Shown: positions 25,495-34,795, counted from the first letter of the stretch. The stretch is 64,000 nucleotides of DNA from G963663315 sp965231905 (GCA_965231905.1 CBDDOO010000002.1:434001-498000); one strand, 5' to 3'. The notes: generated from the letters alone by a model not told the origin. Numbers and translations are program-made.

Positions 25495-27300
25495 ATGAAA
25501 GGCAATTTTATTGAGAATTTACCGAAAATTTACGGGATGTATACCGGGGGCTTCCTGGTATTCATTCTGCTTATGGCCGTGTTCGAACAAATGGGCATGG
25601 CGGCGGATACCATTGGCATACTGTTCGTGGCCTTTACCGTCTTTATCTATGCCGCTATCGGCTGGTTGTCCCGAACCATGCAGGTCGACGCATACTATGT
25701 CGCCGGTCGTCAGGTGCCTACCGTCTTCAATGGTATGGCTACCGCCGCAGACTGGATGTCGGGCGCTTCGTTCGTCGCCATGGCCGGAGGCATCTACTTC
25801 GGCGGGCATGGCTATCTGGCGTTCGTGGTCGGCTGGACCGGCGGTTATGTACTGGTCGCTTCATTGATGGCGCCTTACCTGCGCAAGTTCGGCTGTTACA
25901 CGGTGCCGGATTTCATCGGTACGCGCTATGGCGGCAATCTTGCCCGTTTCTGTGCCGTGGTAGTGCTGGTGGTCGCGTCTTTCACTTATGTGACCGCGCA
26001 GATCAACGCCACCGGAACCATCGCCTCGCGCGCGCTTCAGATTCCATTCGAGGTAGGAGTCTGGTTCGGATTGCTGGGTATCCTGCTGTGTTCGATGCTC
26101 GGCGGCATGCGCGCGGTAACCTGGACCCAGGTGGCGCAATACATCGTATTGATCATCGCCTATCTGGTGCCGGTATTCTGGATGTCCAACAAGCAGGGTT
26201 TCGGCGTGATTCCGCAACTGGTTTATGGCGACGCAGTGATGAAAATCACCGAACTCGAAGCGATGCACGGCCTGGGTACCCTGGAAGCGGTAGCCGGCGC
26301 GAAAGCCGGTTTGAAGGCGTTGAGCGTTCCTTTTGCCGCCGCCGGCGACAGCTGGAAGTTCGTCACCCTGGTACTGTGCATGATGGCCGGTACGGCGTCA
26401 TTGCCGCATATCCTGATGCGCTACTTCACAACTCCTTCCGTCCGGTCGGCCAGACAGTCGGTTGCATGGTCACTGTTCTTCATTTTCCTGTTGTATTTCA
26501 CGGCTCCGGCGCTGGCGACGTTTACCAAGCTGCAGTTGCTGAACCCTGATCTGGCAACCGGGATCATCGGCAAGGCGATCACCGAAGTGAATGCGCTGGA
26601 ATGGGTGCAGAAGTGGAGCAGTGTTGGCTTCCTGCAGGTTATCGACGGTAACGGAGACGGCATACTGCAACTCAACGAGTTCTTCATGCGCGGCGACATT
26701 GTCGTGTTGGCCACTCCGGAAATTGCCGGACTGCCGTATGTAATCTCCGGCCTGGTCGCTGCGGGCGGTATGGCGGCAGCGATGTCAACGGCAGATGGCT
26801 TGCTGCTGGCGATCGCAAACGCCCTGTCCCATGACCTGTACTACAAAATCATTGATCCGGCTGCGGAAACCAAAAAGCGCCTGTTAGTGGCGCGGGTTTT
26901 GTTGCTGGTGATCGGAGCCGCGGGCGCCTTTGTAGCGAGTCTGAAACTCACCAGTATCCTCGGGGCGGTGGCATGGGCATTCGACTTTGCCTGTTCCGGG
27001 CTGTTCTTCCCGATCGTTCTCGGCATCTGGTGGAAACGGGCCAACCGGGCCGGCGCCATTGCCGGCATGGTATTCGGTTTCCTCGCGGGAACCTGGTATC
27101 TGTACATGGTCCGGTTCGCCGGGATGGACCCGTGGATCGGTATTGACCATCTGCGATTCGGAATTATCGGCATGCCGGTGAGCCTGATTGCGATGATTGT
27201 GGTTTCTCTGATGACGGAGGAACCCGACGCCGAAACCCAGGCCATGGTGGATGAAATCCGTGTGCCTGCGGGCAAGACGATACTGGGTTCTTCCCACTGA
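25495..27300 (+). CDS. Sodium:solute symporter family protein (VC_2705/ActP-like, probably carboxylate)
   Basis: Integral membrane protein of 601 residues with about 13 helices, of the SSS family. Family blocks include DAYYVAGRQVPTVFNGMATA near residue 63, AADWMSGASFVAMAGGIYFG and GGLVAAGGMAAAMSTADGLL-like sequence near 425 (read SGLVAAGGMAAAMSTADGLL). The partner DUF4212 gene and similarity to ActP suggest transport of acetate or another small carboxylate. Around residues 382-395 an EF-hand-type loop, DGNGDGILQLNEFF, is present between helices, which could bind calcium. A strong hairpin terminator follows at 27338. Confidence 0.87.
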   Translation: MKGNFIENLPKIYGMYTGGFLVFILLMAVFEQMGMAADTIGILFVAFTVFIYAAIGWLSRTMQVDAYYVAGRQVPTVFNGMATAADWMSGASFVAMAGGIYFGGHGYLAFVVGWTGGYVLVASLMAPYLRKFGCYTVPDFIGTRYGGNLARFCAVVVLVVASFTYVTAQINATGTIASRALQIPFEVGVWFGLLGILLCSMLGGMRAVTWTQVAQYIVLIIAYLVPVFWMSNKQGFGVIPQLVYGDAVMKITELEAMHGLGTLEAVAGAKAGLKALSVPFAAAGDSWKFVTLVLCMMAGTASLPHILMRYFTTPSVRSARQSVAWSLFFIFLLYFTAPALATFTKLQLLNPDLATGIIGKAITEVNALEWVQKWSSVGFLQVIDGNGDGILQLNEFFMRGDIVVLATPEIAGLPYVISGLVAAGGMAAAMSTADGLLLAIANALSHDLYYKIIDPAAETKKRLLVARVLLLVIGAAGAFVASLKLTSILGAVAWAFDFACSGLFFPIVLGIWWKRANRAGAIAGMVFGFLAGTWYLYMVRFAGMDPWIGIDHLRFGIIGMPVSLIAMIVVSLMTEEPDAETQAMVDEIRVPAGKTILGSSH

Positions 27301-27337
27301 CAAAAGTCTGGCTGAAATTGTTTTCAGTCTTGATTGT

Positions 27338-27364
27338 GCCGGGGCAAAGCCCCGGCATTTTTTT
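27338..27364 (+). terminator. Rho-independent terminator after the symporter
   Basis: The perfect stem GCCGGGG/CCCCGGC with loop CAAAG (27338-27356) is followed by seven T. It lies 38 bp after the symporter stop and closes the DUF4212-symporter unit. Confidence 0.9.
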
Positions 27365-27414
27365 GCGCCCTCAGGTGACGGCGCTGACCGAAGCTGACTT
27401 GAAACCGACTGAAC

Positions 27415-27774
27415 ATGTACAGTGAATTTCCGGCCTGGGTACTGACCTTTGATTACATCATGGGCATGATCATGTGGACCCTGATCGGCCGGTTCGGGAT
27501 GGGTATTTTCCTGCGCGAAGACAGTTCGTTCTTTTTCATGCGCGTATTCGTCAAATATACCAACCCGATCCTGAAACTGTTCTCCCCGATCACTCCCGGC
27601 TTCCTGATTGATGCGCTGGTACCTCTGTACGTAGCCTGGTTTTTCTATATGATCCGGTTCTACCTGATGCCCTGGCTGCTGGGTTATTCGGTATTGGGGA
27701 TGCTTTCCTTCCCGCTGGAAAGCGAGTTCGCCCGTGGTCTGGCGAGCCTGATTTCGAAGCTGATCGGCGGTTGA
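27415..27774 (+). CDS. Small integral membrane protein of unknown function
   Basis: The protein has 119 residues and three to four hydrophobic segments: VLTFDYIMGMIMWTLIGRF, TPGFLIDALVPLYVAWFFYM, and FYLMPWLLGYSVLGMLSF. It starts at ATG 27415, 51 bp after the symporter terminator, so it has its own transcript or depends on read-through. I do not recognise a characterised family. The position directly after an acetate-type symporter may indicate an accessory role, but this is only context. Confidence 0.6.
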   Translation: MYSEFPAWVLTFDYIMGMIMWTLIGRFGMGIFLREDSSFFFMRVFVKYTNPILKLFSPITPGFLIDALVPLYVAWFFYMIRFYLMPWLLGYSVLGMLSFPLESEFARGLASLISKLIGG

Positions 27775-27800
27775 CCGGCGGCGGGTTCCGGTTCTTTATC

Positions 27801-28862
27801 TCAAGATAGCGGTTCGATCAGGTTTTTGACCACCTCGGTCGCCGACAGCCCCAGATACGGCTTCCCCATCGCCGCGGCCTGACCTGCCCACAACGGAGTA
27901 AAGTCGCTGCTCGCCCCGGCTTCTGCGTCCGTCCTTAAGGCGGCGAGCGCCGCGCCTGCCAGAGGGAAGGGCGGCGCCGCATCGTTGATCGGGCCGATTT
28001 CCCGGATCAGATAGTTGACAATGCCCCGGGCCGGTCTGCCGGTGAAGAGATTGGTCAGCACGGTATTGTGGTCGGTGGCCCCGCGCAATGCTTCGAGGTG
28101 AAGTCCTGCGGTCAATGCCTCCCTGCAAAACAGGAACAGCGATCCGATCTGGACACAACTGGCCCCCAGCGCAAGGCTGGCCGCGATTCCCCGGCTGTCG
28201 CCGATGCCGCCGGCTGCGATAACGGGGATGGAAACGGCGTCGACAATCTGGGGGATCAGCGCCATGGCGCCGGGCTGGTTGCGGATGTCCTTCTCCAGAA
28301 ACATGCCGCGATGCCCGCCTGCTTCGACTCCCTGGGCGATGATCGCGTCCACTCCTTTTGACTCAAGAAAGACCGCTTCCTCGACCGTGGTTGCCGAGCA
28401 CAGTATCCGGCGCCCCAATGCCCGCACCCGGTCGTACAACTCGTCTTGTGGCAGGCCGAAGTGGAAACTGACTACTTCCGGCAGTACCTGTTCAACCACA
28501 TCGCACATTTCCCGGTCGAAAGGACGGCGGCCCGGAGGCGCTCCGGCGTCGGGTATTTCCGGCGGCTGTAATCCTCTTTCCCGGTAAAAGCGGGCGAGGG
28601 TCTGATGCCAGGCCCGGATACGATGATGGTCAACCGGTGGTTGCCGGTGACAGAAGAAGTTCAGGTTGAAGGGTTGGTCTGTATGCGAGCGGATAGCGGC
28701 GACTTCCTCCAGGATCTGTTCGGCGTCCAGCAGGGCGCACGGCAATGAACCCAGCCCCCCGGCCCGGCAGACCGCGACCGCCAGCGCGGAGCCGTTCGAC
28801 CCCGCCATCGGCGCCTGGATGATCGGCGCCTCGAACCCGACTGCCTCGGGGAATTTTCGCAT
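27801..28862 (-). CDS. Nitronate monooxygenase (2-nitropropane dioxygenase family)
   Basis: FMN-dependent TIM-barrel enzyme of 353 residues. Family motifs are IIQAPMAGSNGSALAVAVC near residue 14, VDAIIAQGVEAGGHRGMFL near 176 (GGHRG binds FMN phosphate) and IPVIAAGGIGDSRGIAASLA followed by LGASCVQIGSLFLF. It oxidises alkyl nitronates such as propionate 3-nitronate. It lies 16 bp after the acyl-CoA dehydrogenase stop on the same strand and so probably shares its transcript, with a role in detoxification or fatty-acid-linked metabolism (inference). Confidence 0.88.
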   Translation of the reverse strand: MRKFPEAVGFEAPIIQAPMAGSNGSALAVAVCRAGGLGSLPCALLDAEQILEEVAAIRSHTDQPFNLNFFCHRQPPVDHHRIRAWHQTLARFYRERGLQPPEIPDAGAPPGRRPFDREMCDVVEQVLPEVVSFHFGLPQDELYDRVRALGRRILCSATTVEEAVFLESKGVDAIIAQGVEAGGHRGMFLEKDIRNQPGAMALIPQIVDAVSIPVIAAGGIGDSRGIAASLALGASCVQIGSLFLFCREALTAGLHLEALRGATDHNTVLTNLFTGRPARGIVNYLIREIGPINDAAPPFPLAGAALAALRTDAEAGASSDFTPLWAGQAAAMGKPYLGLSATEVVKNLIEPLS

Positions 28863-28877
28863 CGTCAGCCGCCCCGC

Positions 28878-30686
28878 TTACTGTATTGTCTCGAACAGCC
28901 CGCTGTCCATCCGCGCGACAAGCCCCGCCGCGTCTGTAATAATGTCCCGGTAACAGGCCGCTTTCGGCATCTCGTAAGCGAAATAGAAACGGGCGGTCTC
29001 GATCTTGGCTGCGTAGAAGGGGTCATCTCCTGAGTCCAGCGTCATCGCTACACAAGCCGCCCGCGCCAGTTGCCAGCCGCAGCACACAACGCCCCACAGC
29101 CGCAGATACGGGTCGGCGATGGAGCCGGGCTGGCGCATGTCGTCCGCCGCCATCGACAGCACGGTTTCCATGACCGCCTCCAGATCGTCCAGAGCGGACA
29201 GGGTTCGGTCATGCAGGTTCTTCAATTCGGGTTGGCGCACATTCGACATATCGCCGCGGATATGGTCAATCACTCTGTGCGCGGTCTGGCCGTTGTCGCG
29301 TATCAGCTTGCGGCCGATCAGGTCCAGCGCCTGGATGCCGTTGGTGCCTTCATAAATCGGGGTGATGCGCTGGTCGCGGTAATACTGCGCCGCGCCGGTC
29401 TCCTCGATGAACCCCATGCCGCCGTGTACCTGCAATGCCAGCGACACGTTCTCGAGGCCCATTTCCGTCATATAGCCCTTGACTATCGGAGTCAGTATAT
29501 CGACCATGGCCTGGGCGAATTCCCTCGCCTGCGGATCGGCGGAGCGGAGTACCTTGTCGAATGAGCCGCCCAGCACCAGGCCCAGGGAGCGCAATCCCTC
29601 GATTCGGCATTTCTGCAGCATCAGCATACGCTTGACATCGGGATGCTGGATGATCTTCACCCGCCCGCCGCCGGGATTCTCGATGGCGGTACCCTGCACC
29701 CGTTCACCGGCGAACCAGACCGCCTGCTGATAGGCTCGCTCGGCCACGCCGTTGCCCTCCAGACCGACCGCCAGCCGGGCAATATTCATCATCGTGAACA
29801 TATAAACCATGCCCTGATTCTCCTCTCCGACCAGATAACCGACCGCGCCCGCGGGGTCGCGGTACAGGCCGGTTCCGTAGCCCAGGACCGCGGTCGGGCT
29901 GCCATGAATGCCGAGTTTATGCTCCAAGGAAATGGTTTCGACATCATTCCGCACGGTCCAGTTGCCGTTCTCGTCCGGCAGGTACTTGGGCACGATGAAC
30001 AGCGAAATCCCCTTCACGCCGGGCGGCGCTCCGGGCGTGCGCGCCAGGACCAGATGGATGATATTGTCGGTCAGGTCATGGTCGCCGTAGGTAATGAATA
30101 TCTTCTGGCCGCTGAGCAGGTAATGGTCGCCGTCCGGGTCCGGGGTCGCCGTGGTCTTGACCAGCGCCAGGTCGGAGCCGGCCTGCGGTTCGGTCAGGTT
30201 CATCGTGCCGGACCAGTTGCCGTGGATCAGGTTCTCAAGAAAAATGTCCTTCTGTTGACTTGAACCGTGCAGGTTGATGGCTTCGATGGCGCCCTGGGTC
30301 AGCAGCGTACAGAGTGAAAACGCCATGTTCGACGAGTGCCAGATTTCCTGGACCGCGGTGGCCACCAGCCAGGGCAGGCCCATGCCGCCGCGCTCGGGGT
30401 CGAACGCCAGCCCGTTCCAGCCGCCTTCGATGAACTGCTGATACGCTTCCACCCAGCCGTCCGGCGTGCGCACCTCGCCGTTTTCCAGCCTGACCCCCTG
30501 CTGGTCGCCGACCCGGTTGAGCGGGTCCAGCGCTTCCTCGGCCAGTTTTCCGGCTTCGACTACAATGGCGTTGACCGCGTCCGGCGTCGCGTCCCCGTAA
30601 CCCGGCAGGGCGTTTACGCCTTCCAGGTCGGACAGATGCTCAAGTGCGAACAGGAGGTCGCGCACCGGGGCTTTATATTGACTCAT
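28878..30686 (-). CDS. Acyl-CoA dehydrogenase (DmdC-type, long form)
   Basis: FAD-dependent dehydrogenase of 602 residues, longer than the usual 380 because of a C-terminal extension, as in the DmdC-type and other broad acyl-CoA dehydrogenases. N-terminal LAFDPERGGMGLPWLVATAV, the FAD-binding region WSGTMNLTEPQAGSDLALVK near 165, YLLSGQKIFITYGDHDL near 196, then QVHGGMGFIEETGAAQYYRD (substrate-site block) and ITPIYEGTNGIQALDLIGRK. The acyl substrate cannot be decided. The MerR gene overlaps its start by 14 bp, so it lies behind that regulator and probably in its regulon. Confidence 0.9.
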   Translation of the reverse strand: MSQYKAPVRDLLFALEHLSDLEGVNALPGYGDATPDAVNAIVVEAGKLAEEALDPLNRVGDQQGVRLENGEVRTPDGWVEAYQQFIEGGWNGLAFDPERGGMGLPWLVATAVQEIWHSSNMAFSLCTLLTQGAIEAINLHGSSQQKDIFLENLIHGNWSGTMNLTEPQAGSDLALVKTTATPDPDGDHYLLSGQKIFITYGDHDLTDNIIHLVLARTPGAPPGVKGISLFIVPKYLPDENGNWTVRNDVETISLEHKLGIHGSPTAVLGYGTGLYRDPAGAVGYLVGEENQGMVYMFTMMNIARLAVGLEGNGVAERAYQQAVWFAGERVQGTAIENPGGGRVKIIQHPDVKRMLMLQKCRIEGLRSLGLVLGGSFDKVLRSADPQAREFAQAMVDILTPIVKGYMTEMGLENVSLALQVHGGMGFIEETGAAQYYRDQRITPIYEGTNGIQALDLIGRKLIRDNGQTAHRVIDHIRGDMSNVRQPELKNLHDRTLSALDDLEAVMETVLSMAADDMRQPGSIADPYLRLWGVVCCGWQLARAACVAMTLDSGDDPFYAAKIETARFYFAYEMPKAACYRDIITDAAGLVARMDSGLFETIQ

Positions 30687-31098
30687 AACGTTGTTCCATG
30701 GGTTGAAGTTCTTTCAGTTTCCTGTGCACCTGCCGGGCCACCGAATCCATTTCATCCAGCGTATTGGCGATATCGACCTGTTTTTGTTTCAGTTCCCGCT
30801 TGTGCGCCTGGATGGTGGAGAGGACGAATTCCAGCTGCGCCGACTCGTTCGGATGGGTGTCGTATAACTCCATCGTCGTCTTGATTTCCGCCAGGGAAAA
30901 TCCGAGCCTCTTGCCTCTCAGGATCAGTTTCAGCCGAACCCGGTCCCGCTCGCCGTAAACCCGCTTGTTGTTTTCCCGACGGGGCGACAACAACTTCTCG
31001 GCTTCATAAAAACGGATGGTCCGGGTCGTAATATCGAAATGCCCGGCTAAATCCGAGATGCTGTAGGTTGTTTTTAAGGACATTGGCATTAAGGACAT
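30673..31098 (-). CDS. MerR-family regulator (LiuR/AtuR-like)
   Basis: About 141 residues from ATG 31098. The winged-helix DNA-binding part reads YSISDLAGHFDITTRTIRFY then EAEKLLSPRRENNKRVYGER, and a C-terminal coiled-coil (QAHKRELKQKQVDIANTLDE) mediates dimerisation. No cysteine or metal motif is present, as in the LiuR group controlling branched-chain amino acid and fatty acid catabolism. The start at 31098 or 31083 is preferred because a longer frame (31146) would run through the operator palindrome at 31108-31123. A 15-bp tandem duplication, GCCAATGTCCTTAA twice, produces the two alternative starts. It is divergent from the mutase gene. Confidence 0.84.
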   Translation of the reverse strand: MSLMPMSLKTTYSISDLAGHFDITTRTIRFYEAEKLLSPRRENNKRVYGERDRVRLKLILRGKRLGFSLAEIKTTMELYDTHPNESAQLEFVLSTIQAHKRELKQKQVDIANTLDEMDSVARQVHRKLKELQPMEQRYESI

Positions 31099-31107
31099 TG
31101 GCAGTTG

Positions 31108-31123
31108 ACGTTTACGTAAACGT
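31108..31123. promoter_or_regulatory. Perfect 16-bp palindrome, probable MerR operator
   Basis: ACGTTTACGTAAACGT is a perfect palindrome in the gap between the divergent MerR and mutase genes. It resembles the TTTACGTAAA-centred sites described for LiuR-type regulators. It overlaps a TTGACG hexamer (31105-31110), so it is well placed to control both directions. Confidence 0.75.
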
Positions 31124-31175
31124 AATGTACCGTATAACCCAGTCAAATTCCATACCTTAATACTTGAGGATTATT

Positions 31176-34100
31176 TTGGGCAGAGTTGATCGGTTGACCA
31201 CGGCCTCATTCGACCTGGCGGAAGCGGGCATAGAATCCGGCAGCCCCTTGCGATTCGTGACTGCCGCCAGCCTGTTCGATGGTCACGACGCGGCCATCAA
31301 CATCATGCGCCGGATTCTCCAGTCCAGGGGGGTTGAGGTCATTCACCTGGGGCACAATCGGTCGGTGGCCGAAGTCGTCAACGTCGCGTTGCAGGAAGAC
31401 GCGCACGGCATCGCGATCAGCTCGTATCAGGGCGGTCATGTCGAATACCTGAAATACATGCTGGACCTGCTGAGGAAAAACGGCGGTGAGAAAATCCGGG
31501 TGTTCGCTGGCGGCGGTGGCGTCATCATCCCCGCGGAGAAAGCCCTTCTGGAAAACTGTGGCGTGACCCGCATCTACACCCCCGAAGACGGCCAGCAGAT
31601 GGGCCTCGGCGGGATGATCGAAGACATGATCGAGACCACCGCCGCCCAACTTCGGCTCGACCCGCCTGACTCTGGCGCCCCGATGGACCTGGAATCTCTG
31701 GCAAAGGGCGGCGTCCGGGCGTTGTCCCGCGCCTTGTCGGCAATCCAGGACGGCGCTCCCCGATCAATGCCTGCTCTCGGCCCCCGATCAAGCCGAGGGC
31801 AGGCGCTGATCGGGGATCGGGGACAGGCTCCGGCCACACGCCTGCAGGACGCGATCAAACGCTGGCGGGAACCGGACCGGAAAATACCGGTTCTCGGCAT
31901 TACCGGCACCGGCGGTTCCGGCAAATCCTCGTTGACCGATGAACTGATCCTGCGTTTCCGCCTGGATCTGGCGGACTCCCTGAAAATCGCGATCCTGGCG
32001 GTAGACCCGACCCGCCGCAAGACCGGCGGCGCCCTGCTCGGTGACCGCATCCGCATGAATGCGGTCCATCATCCGAACATTTTCATGCGCTCCATCGCGA
32101 CCCGCGACAGCGTAACCGAAATCCCTGATTGCATCGGGGCCATGACCGTACTGTGCAAGGCCGCCGGGTTCGACCTGATCATCATCGAGACGCCGGGCAT
32201 CGGACAGGGCGATACCGGTATCTCGGCCCTGGTTGACTGTGCGCTGTACGTGATGACCCCGGAGTTCGGGGCGCAGTCGCAACTGGAAAAAATAGACATG
32301 CTCGACTTCGCCGACATCGTCGCGGTCAACAAGTTCGACCGCAGGGGCGCCGAAGACGCCTGGCGCGATGTCGCCAAACAGGTGCAGCGTAACCGCGAAG
32401 CATTTACCGACCGCCTCGAAGACATGCCGGTATTCGGCGCCATCGCCTCCCGGTTCAACGACGACGGCGTCACGGCGCTGTATCAGGAAATCCTGGCCCG
32501 GCTCAAGGACCATGGATTGAAATGCGAAGGCAGCCGCCTGCCCCGGGTCGATATACGCGCCTCGACCGACCAGAACCGGATCATCCCGGAAAGCCGGGAA
32601 CGCTATCTCGCCGGCATTGCCGGTACTGTTCGCGACTACCGGCGGCGGGTAGCCGGACAGGCCGCCGTGGCGCGGCAGATTCAACAGCTTGAATCGGCTC
32701 GGTCGATGTTGCAGACCCAGGGCGGTGATGGGGCGGAGGTGGAAACTGCGGCGCTGGAACGGTTGATCAAAGACCGCAACGCCCGGCTCGACCCGCAACT
32801 GAAATCGGCGTTGGAACAATGGCCGCAGGACCGGCGGGACTTTTCCGGGGATGAGTACGTGGTCACGGTCCGGGACCGCCGGATGCGCAATCCGTTAAAA
32901 AGGAAAACCCTGTCGGGCACGGCCGTCCCCAGGGTGGCCCTGCCGAAATTCGAAGACCAGGGTGAGCTTACCCGGTGGATGATGCTGGATAACCTGCCCG
33001 GCCGGTTCCCGTTTACCGCGGGGGTTTTCCCGTTCAAGCGCGACGGCGAAGACCCGACCCGGATGTTCGCCGGAGAAGGGGACGCATTCAAGACCAACCG
33101 CCGGTTCCGCAATCTGTCGGAGCATTCCCGCGCCAAAAGATTGTCTACCGCCTTCGATTCCGTGACCCTGTACGGGTGTGACCCGGACGAGCGCCCGGAC
33201 ATTTACGGCAAGGTCGGCAATTCCGGGGTTTCGATCGCTACCCTGGAAGACATGAAGACGCTGTATGACGGATTCGACCTGTGCGACCCGGCCACCTCGG
33301 TTTCCATGACCATCAACGGCCCCGCGCCGATCATTCTGGCGATGTTCCTGAACGTTGCCATTGACCAGCGGCAACAGGCGTTCACCGAGCGTGAAGGCAG
33401 GCCCCCGGACGCGGCGGAAGCGGAGCGGGTGAGGGCCGAAGCGCTGGCCAGTGTGCGCGGCACCGTACAGGCCGATATCCTGAAGGAAGACCAGGGACAG
33501 AATACCTGCATCTTTTCCACCGAATTCGCCTTGAAGCTGATGGGCGACGTGCAGCAGTACTTCACCCGGCATCAGATCCGCAATTTCTACTCGGTCTCGA
33601 TTTCCGGCTACCATATTGCGGAAGCCGGCGCCAATCCGGTCACCCAACTGGCGTTTACCCTGGCCAACGGGTTTACCTATGTCGAAGCCTGGCTGGCCCG
33701 GGGCATGGACATTGATGATTTCGCGCCCAATCTCTCTTTCTTTTTCAGCAACGGAATGTGTCCCGAATATACCGTGATGGGGCGGGTCGCCCGGCGCTTG
33801 TGGGCGGTGGCGATGCGGGATCGTTACGGGGCCAGTGAACGCTCGCAGAAGCTGAAATACCATATCCAGACCTCGGGACGCTCCCTGCATGCCCAGGAGA
33901 TTGATTTCAACGACATCCGCACCACCTTGCAGGCGCTGATCGCCATTTACGACAACTGCAACAGCCTGCACACCAACGCCTTTGATGAAGCGATCACCAC
34001 ACCCACCGATGAATCGGTCCGCCGCGCGCTGGCGATCCAGTTGATCATCAACCGGGAATGGGGGCTGGCGATGAATGAAAACCCCAACCAGGGCAGTTTC

Positions 34101-34556
34101 ATCATCGAGGAGTTGACCGACCTTGTGGAAGAAGCCGTATTGTGCGAGTTCGAGAGAATTTCAGAGCGGGGCGGCGCGCTCGGCGCCATGGAAACCGGAT
34201 ACCAGAGAAGCTGCATCCAGGATCAGTCGATGGAATACGAGCGCGGCAAGCACGAAGGCTCGCTGCCGGTCATCGGCGTTAATACATTTATCAATCCCGA
34301 CCCGAAACCACAGGGCGCGGCTATCGCATTGTCCAGATCAACCGAACAGGAAAAACGCAGCCAGATAAAACGACTGCGGCAATTCAGGGAGACCCACCGC
34401 GACGCCTCGACCGCTGCCCTGCAAGCGGTCAGGCAGGCCGCCATCGACAACCGGAATATCTTTGAACAATTGATGCAGGCCGTCCGCTCCTGCTCGCTCG
34501 GGGAGATATCCGAAGCCCTGTACGAAGTCGGCGGACAGTACCGCAGAAACATGTAG
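31176..34556 (+). CDS. icmF: Fused isobutyryl-CoA mutase IcmF (B12-dependent, with G-protein chaperone domain)
   Basis: Interconverts isobutyryl-CoA and n-butyryl-CoA with adenosylcobalamin. About 1126 residues. In order: B12-binding domain (SLFDGHDAAINIMRRILQSR, then GVEVIHLGHNRSVAEVV), a MeaB-like GTPase (ITGTGGSGKSSLTDEL, IIETPGIGQGDTGIS, AVNKFDRRGAEDAW), then the mutase TIM barrel (SVSISGYHIAEAGANPVTQL near 810; GRSLHAQEIDFNDIRTTLQA near 910). The start is placed at TTG 31176 because TTGAGGA lies 6 nt before it; TTG 31164 is the alternative. The linker between domains 1 and 2 contains an in-frame REP-like insertion (31757-31832). It is B12-dependent and fits the cob genes of the window. 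Confidence 0.9.
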   Translation: MGRVDRLTTASFDLAEAGIESGSPLRFVTAASLFDGHDAAINIMRRILQSRGVEVIHLGHNRSVAEVVNVALQEDAHGIAISSYQGGHVEYLKYMLDLLRKNGGEKIRVFAGGGGVIIPAEKALLENCGVTRIYTPEDGQQMGLGGMIEDMIETTAAQLRLDPPDSGAPMDLESLAKGGVRALSRALSAIQDGAPRSMPALGPRSSRGQALIGDRGQAPATRLQDAIKRWREPDRKIPVLGITGTGGSGKSSLTDELILRFRLDLADSLKIAILAVDPTRRKTGGALLGDRIRMNAVHHPNIFMRSIATRDSVTEIPDCIGAMTVLCKAAGFDLIIIETPGIGQGDTGISALVDCALYVMTPEFGAQSQLEKIDMLDFADIVAVNKFDRRGAEDAWRDVAKQVQRNREAFTDRLEDMPVFGAIASRFNDDGVTALYQEILARLKDHGLKCEGSRLPRVDIRASTDQNRIIPESRERYLAGIAGTVRDYRRRVAGQAAVARQIQQLESARSMLQTQGGDGAEVETAALERLIKDRNARLDPQLKSALEQWPQDRRDFSGDEYVVTVRDRRMRNPLKRKTLSGTAVPRVALPKFEDQGELTRWMMLDNLPGRFPFTAGVFPFKRDGEDPTRMFAGEGDAFKTNRRFRNLSEHSRAKRLSTAFDSVTLYGCDPDERPDIYGKVGNSGVSIATLEDMKTLYDGFDLCDPATSVSMTINGPAPIILAMFLNVAIDQRQQAFTEREGRPPDAAEAERVRAEALASVRGTVQADILKEDQGQNTCIFSTEFALKLMGDVQQYFTRHQIRNFYSVSISGYHIAEAGANPVTQLAFTLANGFTYVEAWLARGMDIDDFAPNLSFFFSNGMCPEYTVMGRVARRLWAVAMRDRYGASERSQKLKYHIQTSGRSLHAQEIDFNDIRTTLQALIAIYDNCNSLHTNAFDEAITTPTDESVRRALAIQLIINREWGLAMNENPNQGSFIIEELTDLVEEAVLCEFERISERGGALGAMETGYQRSCIQDQSMEYERGKHEGSLPVIGVNTFINPDPKPQGAAIALSRSTEQEKRSQIKRLRQFRETHRDASTAALQAVRQAAIDNRNIFEQLMQAVRSCSLGEISEALYEVGGQYRRNM
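31757..31832 (+). repeat. REP-like palindrome inserted in frame in icmF
   Basis: The sequence CCTGCTCTCGGC, CCGATCAAGCCGAGGGCAGG and GATCGGGGATCGGGGACAGG matches the intergenic element at 63085-63140 (CCTGTCCCCGGCTCCCGATC, GGGGGCAGGCTCTGATCGGG). It contains a 13-bp stem GCCTGCTCTCGGC/GCCGAGGGCAGGC with one mismatch. It adds about 25 residues rich in Pro, Arg and Gly between the B12 and G domains without breaking the frame. Confidence 0.75.
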
Positions 34557-34565
34557 TAATTGATG

Positions 34566-34718
34566 AGCGGGCGACCACAGAGGGTCGCCCCTACGCCATC
34601 GTATCCCGGCATTCATATCATTGTGGATTCCCGCTTATCAAGGGAATGACGAGAGGGCGCGGGATTGACGGAATGAGTCCCGACCGGCATCGTAGGGGCG
34701 GGCCACCGTGCCCGCCCG
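34566..34718. repeat. REP-like palindromes between icmF and the AAA ATPase gene
   Basis: Three elements in 239 non-coding bp: GGGCGACCACAGAGGGTCGCCC (near 34569), the imperfect GGATTCCCGCTTATCAAGGG palindrome (near 34625), and GTAGGGGCGGGCCACCGTGC then CCGCCC (34692-34718). The first also occurs at 18497 and the last at several sites to the right. Nothing else was seen in this gap, apart from AT-rich sequence just before the next gene. Confidence 0.7.
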
Positions 34719-34795
34719 TCCCGATGGCATAATCTACCCTGATTTTTGACAATACCATTGAATTGGTGCAGGATGGTAACTGTGAGGTATAGAAA

